The notes under the pieces were generated by a model. The model saw nothing but the letters and a program-made list of their open reading frames with translations, was not told the origin of the DNA and did not search any database. 64,000 bases of DNA from positions 65,376 to 129,375 of the forward strand of contig NZ_KI912469.1 of assembly GCF_000518665.1 (NCBI RefSeq), in the 5' to 3' direction. Shown here one piece after another: positions 59,350 to 64,000 of the stretch. The position numbers and the translations under genes were made by a program. The first letter of the stretch is position 1, and each line of letters opens with the position of its first letter. The DNA comes from Microvirga flocculans ATCC BAA-817 (lineage in GTDB: Bacteria; Pseudomonadota; Alphaproteobacteria; Rhizobiales; Beijerinckiaceae).

Positions 59350-60831
59350 TCACTCGCTCCACGAAACCTCCGTCACGTCGTTCGACGGGATCGGCGAGTT
59401 CTCCCACAGGCCCTGGACCTTCGCGTTCCAGACGCCGAGCTTTGGCAGCTGGAAAAGGAAGAGGGCGGGCACGTCCTCCGCCAGGATCTTCTGGGCTTCG
59501 GCGTATTTCGCGAAGCGCGCCTTCTCGTCCGTGGTCTTCGCCGCCTCGGCGACCACGGCCTTGAACTTGTCGTTCTTGTAATTGAAGTAATAGTTGTCGC
59601 GGGCGAAGATATCGATGTCCAGCGGCTCCGTATGGGCGACGATGGTCATGTCGTAATCCTTGGCCTTGAAGACCTCCTCGATCCACTTGGCCGGGAACTC
59701 GGTGGGGATGATCTTCAGCTCGACGCCGGCCTCGGCCATCATGGCCGAGAGCAGCTCAGCCGAGCGGCTGGCATAGGCCATCTGCGGGCTCTTGATGGTG
59801 ATCGAAAGCCCGTTGCCGTAGCCCGCTTCCTTCAAAAGGGCCTTCGCCTTCTCCACGTCGTAGGGAATGACGCCCGTCATGTCCACGAAAGCCGGATGGT
59901 TGGGCGAGAAGAAGCTGCCGATGGGCTGGCCGAATCCCGAATAGGCGCCCTCCACCAGCGCCTTGCGGTCGATCGCATGCATGAGCGCGCGGCGCACGCG
60001 CACGTCGTCGAAGGGCTTCTTGGCATTGTTCATGCCGGCGACGATCTCGCCTTCCGTGTTGCCGGCGACCGCCTTGAAGCGCGAATCCTTCTTGAACTCG
60101 GCGAAGAGTTCCGGCGCGCCGAGATTCGGGAAGGCGTCCACGTCGCCCGCCTTGAGGGCTGCGACCTGCGCCTGCGCGTCGCTGATGAAGCGGAAGGTGA
60201 CGCTGTCGAGCTTGATCTTGTCCTTCTGCCAGTAATCGGCATTGCGGACGAGCTCCACCCGGTCGCCGCGCGTCCAGGACTTGAACTTGAACGGCCCGGT
60301 GCCAACAGGGTTCGCGGCATTGGTGGCGGCCGATTCCGGCGCCACGATCACGGCGTCGCCCCAGCCGAGATAGGTGAGGAAATTGCCCGAGGTCTCCTTG
60401 AGCTTGATCACCACGGTCGCGGGATCGGGCGTTTCGATGGTGTCGATGGGCGCGAAGATCTGCTTCTGGGCGTTGGTCGATTTCGGATCGCGGGCGCGGT
60501 CGAAGGCGAATTTCACATCCGCCGAATCGAAAGCCGAGCCGTCGTGGAACTTCACGCCTTCCTGCAGGCGGAAAGTATAGGTCAGGCCGTCCGGCGAGAC
60601 CTCCCAGCTCTTGGCCAGGAGAGGCTGCACCTTGCCGTTTCGGTCGATGCGGACGAGGCCCTCGTAGAGATTGACCCAGGTGACTTCGCGGATGGCGACC
60701 GGCGCGGCAATCGTCGGATCGAGGCCCGGGGGCTCGATGGGCATGCCCACGACAAGGGAGGTCTTGGCGGCATAGGCCGGGATGACGCTGACGGAGAGAA
60801 GAAGAGCAGCAGTCAGGAAACGCTTCGTCAT
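59350..60831 (-). CDS. Peptide-type ABC transporter substrate-binding protein, second system
   Basis: 493 residues. Signal peptide 1-21 (AALLLSVSVIPAYAA). Family 5 motifs: MPIEPPGLDPTIA, LTYTFRLQEGVKFHDGSAFDS, PVGTGPFKFKSW, DVRVRRALMHAIDRKALVEG. Cargo unknown. First gene of the minus-strand run binding protein - permease - permease. Confidence 0.9.
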   Translation of the reverse strand: MTKRFLTAALLLSVSVIPAYAAKTSLVVGMPIEPPGLDPTIAAPVAIREVTWVNLYEGLVRIDRNGKVQPLLAKSWEVSPDGLTYTFRLQEGVKFHDGSAFDSADVKFAFDRARDPKSTNAQKQIFAPIDTIETPDPATVVIKLKETSGNFLTYLGWGDAVIVAPESAATNAANPVGTGPFKFKSWTRGDRVELVRNADYWQKDKIKLDSVTFRFISDAQAQVAALKAGDVDAFPNLGAPELFAEFKKDSRFKAVAGNTEGEIVAGMNNAKKPFDDVRVRRALMHAIDRKALVEGAYSGFGQPIGSFFSPNHPAFVDMTGVIPYDVEKAKALLKEAGYGNGLSITIKSPQMAYASRSAELLSAMMAEAGVELKIIPTEFPAKWIEEVFKAKDYDMTIVAHTEPLDIDIFARDNYYFNYKNDKFKAVVAEAAKTTDEKARFAKYAEAQKILAEDVPALFLFQLPKLGVWNAKVQGLWENSPIPSNDVTEVSWSE

Positions 60832-61020
60832 CAGGCGGGAACTCCATCCGGTGGGACTGCGACAGGTCGCGGGAACCTCAGCTTACGCAGGACCGCGCCG
60901 GATGGAAGATGGTCATGACGAATTCTTCACTTAACTTCGGCCCTCGGGGGACCTAAGCGGGATAGGCAACGATACCTGCCCGGTCCGAACGGGGCTTACG
61001 GTCGGGGGAGAGGCTTTGAA

Positions 61021-61308
61021 ATGGTTCTAGAGACAGCACGGGTGCCGACCGTAAACGGCGCCAGGTACCTCCAGCAGCTCTGCAAGCACTGGAGCCACAA
61101 GCTCGACGTCCGGTTTTCGGAGAGCGAGGGCATCGTCCGCTTCCCGGCCGCCGTCGCGACCATGACGGCGGATTCCGAGGCGCTGACGGTCAGCGTGGAA
61201 GCCCAGGACGACGAGACGCTCCAGCGGATGAAAGGCGTCGTGGCCTCCCATCTCGACCGGTTCGCCTTCCGGGAGGCCCCGCTTCCGTTCGATTGGTCGA
61301 AGGGGTGA
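61021..61308 (+). CDS. DUF2218 protein
   Basis: 95 residues. ARYLQQLCKHWSHKLDV and HLDRFAFREAPLPFDW match DUF2218, a small single-domain family of unknown role in proteobacteria and actinobacteria. Divergent from the binding-protein gene. Confidence 0.88.
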   Translation: MVLETARVPTVNGARYLQQLCKHWSHKLDVRFSESEGIVRFPAAVATMTADSEALTVSVEAQDDETLQRMKGVVASHLDRFAFREAPLPFDWSKG

Positions 61309-61348
61309 GGGGCTTCCCCTCCCAGAGAGGAGAGGAAGCAGGCCTGTA

Positions 61349-62098
61349 TCAGATGCACCGTCCGCCATCGACCTCCAGCACGACGCCGGTGATCATGCTG
61401 GCTTCGTCGGAGGCGAGGTAGAGCGCCGCGTTGGCGATGTCCTGCGGAGTCGAGAAGCGGCCGAGCGGGATGGAGTTGACGAAAAGCTCGCGCTTCTGGG
61501 GCGTATCCTCGCCCATGAAGGTGGCAAGCAGCGGCGTCTCTCCCGCAACGGGGGCGAGCGCGCAGACGCGGATCTTGCTGGGGGCGAGCTCCACGGCCAT
61601 GGACTTGGTCATGGTGTGCACGGCGCCCTTGGTGCTGTTGTACCAGGTGAGGCCGGGACGCGGGCGCAGGCCCGCCGTGGAGCCCACATTGATGAACACG
61701 CCGCCGCCCTGGCCCTGCATGAGCGGCACCGCCGCCTTGGCGAAGAGGTAGATCGACTTCACGTTGACGGCGAAGACCCTGTCGAACTCGTCCTCCTCGA
61801 CCTCCAGCATCGGCCGGTTGCGATGGCTGATGCCCGCATTGTTGACGACGATGTCGAGCCTGCCGAAGGCAGCCACGGTCTTTTCCACGGCGGCGTTCAC
61901 GTCGGCGGCCTTCGACACGTCGGCGGCAAGGCCGATGGCGTTGGCGCCGATGCTTTCGGCTGCGCTTTTCGCCGCGGCCTCGTTGATGTCGATGATGGCG
62001 ACCTTGGCGCCCTCGCGGGCGAATGTCTGCGCGATCCCCAAGCCGAAGCCCGACCCGGCGCCCGTGACCAGCGCCACCTTGCCTTCAAGGCGATTCAT
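61349..62098 (-). CDS. Short-chain dehydrogenase/reductase
   Basis: 249 residues. Cofactor site TGAGSGFGLG, NNAG, catalytic Ser in NVGSTAGLRP and YNSTK; acidic IIDINE after the second strand favours NAD over NADP. Oxidises or reduces an unknown alcohol/ketone. Same strand as the aldehyde dehydrogenase 162 bases upstream, so possibly the same pathway. Confidence 0.9.
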   Translation of the reverse strand: MNRLEGKVALVTGAGSGFGLGIAQTFAREGAKVAIIDINEAAAKSAAESIGANAIGLAADVSKAADVNAAVEKTVAAFGRLDIVVNNAGISHRNRPMLEVEEDEFDRVFAVNVKSIYLFAKAAVPLMQGQGGGVFINVGSTAGLRPRPGLTWYNSTKGAVHTMTKSMAVELAPSKIRVCALAPVAGETPLLATFMGEDTPQKRELFVNSIPLGRFSTPQDIANAALYLASDEASMITGVVLEVDGGRCI

Positions 62099-62134
62099 GA
62101 TTGTCCCCTATCTAAAGATCATGCCGATCCAAAG

Positions 62135-62245
62135 CCTCATCCTGAGGAGGATTGCGCCGGCAATCCGTCTCGAAGGACGAGGCGTTTCCATTGTTCTCCG
62201 GACCCTCCTTCGAGACGCCTGCTTTGCAGGCTCCTCAGGATGAAG
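62135..62245. repeat. Inverted pair of CTCATCCTGA / TTCGAGAC repeats
   Basis: CTCATCCTGAGGAGG...CCGTCTCGAAGGAC (62139-62186) is followed by the inverse CCTCCTTCGAGACGCC...CTCCTCAGGATGAAGG (62204-62244). The two halves can fold into one long hairpin. It is the same family as 1022-1074. It lies between the aldehyde dehydrogenase and SDR genes. Confidence 0.8.
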
Positions 62246-62260
62246 GCGGGTTTTCCGCAA

Positions 62261-63733
62261 CTACCCGTGAGCGATGACGAGCGTCTTGGTGGTGGTGAAC
62301 TCGATCAGGCCCTCGAAGCCCTTCTCGCGGCCATGGCCCGAGCGGCCGAAGCCGCCGAAGGGCAGCTCGATGCCGCCGCCCGCGCCGTAGCAGTTCACGA
62401 AGACCTGGCCCGCGCGCATGGCGCGCCCGACGCGGGTGGAGCGCATGGCGTCCCGGGTCCAGACGCCGGCCGCAAGGCCGTAGGCCGTGCCGTTCGCGAG
62501 CCGGATCGCCTCCGCCTCGTCCTCGAAGGGCGTCGCCACCAGCACCGGGCCGAAGACTTCCTCCTGGGACAGAATGCTTTCGTGCGGAACCGGAGCCAGG
62601 AAGGCCGGGGCCACGTAGAAGCCGCCGGGAGGCGCATCGAGCGCCACCGTGCCCTCGCCGACGACGGTCAGGCCCTCGTTGCGGCCGCGCTCCAGATAGC
62701 CGAGAACGCGGCGCTGCTGGGCCTGGTTGATCATCGGGCCGAGATCGGGCTCGCGCTCCGGATGGCCGGCGCGCAGGGCGCGGAACCGCTCGGCGACGGC
62801 GTCGACCACATCCTGGAAGATGCCGCGCTGGATCAGCAGGCGGCTGCCGGCGGAGCAGGTCTGGCCGCCGTTCTGGACGATGGCGTTGACGAGGGTCGGC
62901 AGCGCCCGCTCCAGATCGGCGTCGTCGAACACGACCTGGGCCGACTTGCCGCCGAGCTCGAGGGTCACGCCCACATGGTTCCTGGCGGCGGCGGTCTGGA
63001 CTGCCGTGCCGGTCTCGGGGCTGCCGGTGAAGGACAGGAAGTCGATGCCGGGATGGGCGGCGAGCGCCGCGCCCGCCGTGCGGCCGAGGCCCGTCACCAC
63101 GTTGAGCGCGCCGTCCGGGAAGCCGACCTCTCGGGCCAGGGCCGACACGCGCAGGATCGTCAGCGAGGCATCCTCCGCAGGCTTGACCACCGTGGCGTTG
63201 CCCGCCGCAAGCGCCGCGCCCACCGAGCGGCCGAAGATCTGCATCGGATAGTTCCAGGGCACGATATGGCCAGTCACGCCGTGGGGCACGCGCTCGACGC
63301 CGATGAAATGGGTGTTGAGATATGGGATCACGTCCCCGTGCAGCTTGTCTGCGGCGCTGCCATAGAATTCGAAATAACGGGCGAGGGCGATGGCGTCGGC
63401 GCGGGACTGGCGCAGGGGCTTGCCGTTGTCGCGGCTTTCTAGGGCCGCGAGTTCGTCGGCCTTGGCCTCGACGGCGGCCGCGAGCTTCATGAGAAGGCGT
63501 CCGCGCTCGGTCGCCGTCAGCTTGCCCCAGGCCCCCTCGAACGCCGCGCGGGCGGCCTTCACGGCGGCGTCGATATCCTCGGCCGTTCCGGCGGCGATCC
63601 GGGCGAAGAGCTTGCCGTCGACGGGGGACAGCACGTCCAGCATCATGCCGTCCGCGGCGGGGAGTTCGCGTCCGCCGATGAGATTCTGGAACATCATATT
63701 GGGCGCGACCGTCGCGCTGACCTGATCGTTCAC
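62261..63733 (-). CDS. NAD(P)-dependent aldehyde dehydrogenase
   Basis: 490 residues from GTG 63733 (AGGGAGAC upstream). The catalytic Cys is in NGGQTCSAGSR, the general-base Glu in VTLELGGKSAQVV, and the cofactor segment in IVPWNYPMQI and FTGSPETGTAV. Oxidises an aldehyde to an acid; substrate unknown. It is 13 bases from an ABC ATPase gene upstream, so it is in the operon of the second transporter or a related one. Confidence 0.92.
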   Translation of the reverse strand: MNDQVSATVAPNMMFQNLIGGRELPAADGMMLDVLSPVDGKLFARIAAGTAEDIDAAVKAARAAFEGAWGKLTATERGRLLMKLAAAVEAKADELAALESRDNGKPLRQSRADAIALARYFEFYGSAADKLHGDVIPYLNTHFIGVERVPHGVTGHIVPWNYPMQIFGRSVGAALAAGNATVVKPAEDASLTILRVSALAREVGFPDGALNVVTGLGRTAGAALAAHPGIDFLSFTGSPETGTAVQTAAARNHVGVTLELGGKSAQVVFDDADLERALPTLVNAIVQNGGQTCSAGSRLLIQRGIFQDVVDAVAERFRALRAGHPEREPDLGPMINQAQQRRVLGYLERGRNEGLTVVGEGTVALDAPPGGFYVAPAFLAPVPHESILSQEEVFGPVLVATPFEDEAEAIRLANGTAYGLAAGVWTRDAMRSTRVGRAMRAGQVFVNCYGAGGGIELPFGGFGRSGHGREKGFEGLIEFTTTKTLVIAHG

Positions 63734-63746
63734 GGGTTTTGTCTCC

Positions 63747-64000
63747 CTAAATCATCTTGTTCATGCCCGGCACGGCGGCCAGGAGCTGGCGGGTATAGAC
63801 ATCCCGCGGATTCGCGAAGAGTTGCGCGGTTTCCGCCATTTCCACAATCCGCCCTTTTTGCATAACTGCCACGCGGTCGCAGATCTGGGCTGCAACCCTC
63901 AGGTCGTGGGTGATGAAGAGAATGGCAAGGCCGAACTCCTCCTGAAGGCTCTTGAGGAGCTTCAGGATCTCGGCCTGAACCGAGACGTCGAGAGCCGAGA
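63747..64000 (-). CDS. Peptide-type ABC transporter ATPase, C-terminal part (N-terminus outside window)
   Basis: About 84 codons ending in TAG at 63747. It starts just after Walker B ([15 protein letters not shown]), includes the H-loop [20 protein letters not shown] and ends [10 protein letters not shown]. This is the DppD/DppF type without the usual Cys-rich C-terminal extension. Probably the energising subunit for the permeases at 57360-59149. Confidence 0.88.
   Translation of the reverse strand, partial: SALDVSVQAEILKLLKSLQEEFGLAILFITHDLRVAAQICDRVAVMQKGRIVEMAETAQLFANPRDVYTRQLLAAVPGMNKMI

Noticed and set aside
61616-63442. 608-codon plus-strand frame across SDR and aldehyde dehydrogenase
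   Set aside because: Antisense to two clear enzymes and the repeat spacer; no recognisable domain.

Overview
This is a GC-rich chromosomal window from an alphaproteobacterium. I infer Hyphomicrobiales, probably Methylobacteriaceae and most like Microvirga. The grounds are a complete five-step histidine pathway with HutF and HutG, DUF1622 and DUF2218 proteins, beta-class GST, many peptide/amino-acid ABC and TRAP binding proteins, and short dispersed palindromic repeats typical of that order. No prophage, transposase or CRISPR array is visible. Most of the window is ordinary metabolism, with a few local insertions and several well-formed regulatory sites.

Layout. 1-1085: 5' part of a secreted collagen-like gene, then a truncated ABC-ATPase remnant. 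1075-9191: hutIHGUD (minus) diverging from hutFC (plus) across two HutC-type operators. 9206-11739: cystathionine gamma-lyase and cystathionine beta-synthase (reverse transsulfuration), preceded by three phased repeats. 12059-15109: RTX protein resembling mannuronan C5-epimerases, with changed catalytic positions. 15546-20008: small membrane protein, GalE, DoxX-like, LolA-like, PurC. 20015-21463: tyrS behind what looks like a tyrosine-codon attenuator with a leaderless leader peptide. 21464-22772: alpha/beta hydrolase flanked by a second copy of the tyrS 3' end. 22834-26402: EAL protein, DUF1622, L,D-transpeptidase, phosphatase-like protein, VOC protein. 26447-29480: copA-cueR with a textbook CueR promoter. 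29535-32463: nuclease-fold protein, GST, glycosyltransferase, RidA.

32540-41362: RpiR regulator (frameshifted C-terminus) diverging from a peptide-type ABC transporter operon that ends in an alpha/beta hydrolase and an M20 amidohydrolase; this is a likely uptake-and-hydrolysis module for an amidated or peptidic substrate. 41528-43300: tRNA-Ser(GCU) and several tiny genes, one behind an FNR/FixK-type box. 43304-45595: flavin amine oxidase plus branched-chain-type binding protein. 45644-47388: small hypotheticals and a Crp/Fnr regulator. 47777-51470: amidase, TrhO, SlyX, an ArsR-AHSA1 pair with a leaderless autoregulated promoter, PhnA-like protein. 51706-53702: groESL. 53784-56181: secreted coiled-coil protein and an orphan TRAP binding protein. 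56359-64000: luciferase-like monooxygenase and a second peptide-type ABC system with SDR, aldehyde dehydrogenase and part of an ATPase.

The most interesting items are the candidate tyrS attenuator, the tyrS 3'-end duplication around a hydrolase, the epimerase-like RTX protein with Asp-to-Asn and Lys-to-His changes at expected catalytic sites, the low-oxygen-type promoter driving a 36-residue membrane peptide, and the ArsR operator centred on its own start codon. All functions come from reading the translations; no database search was run.
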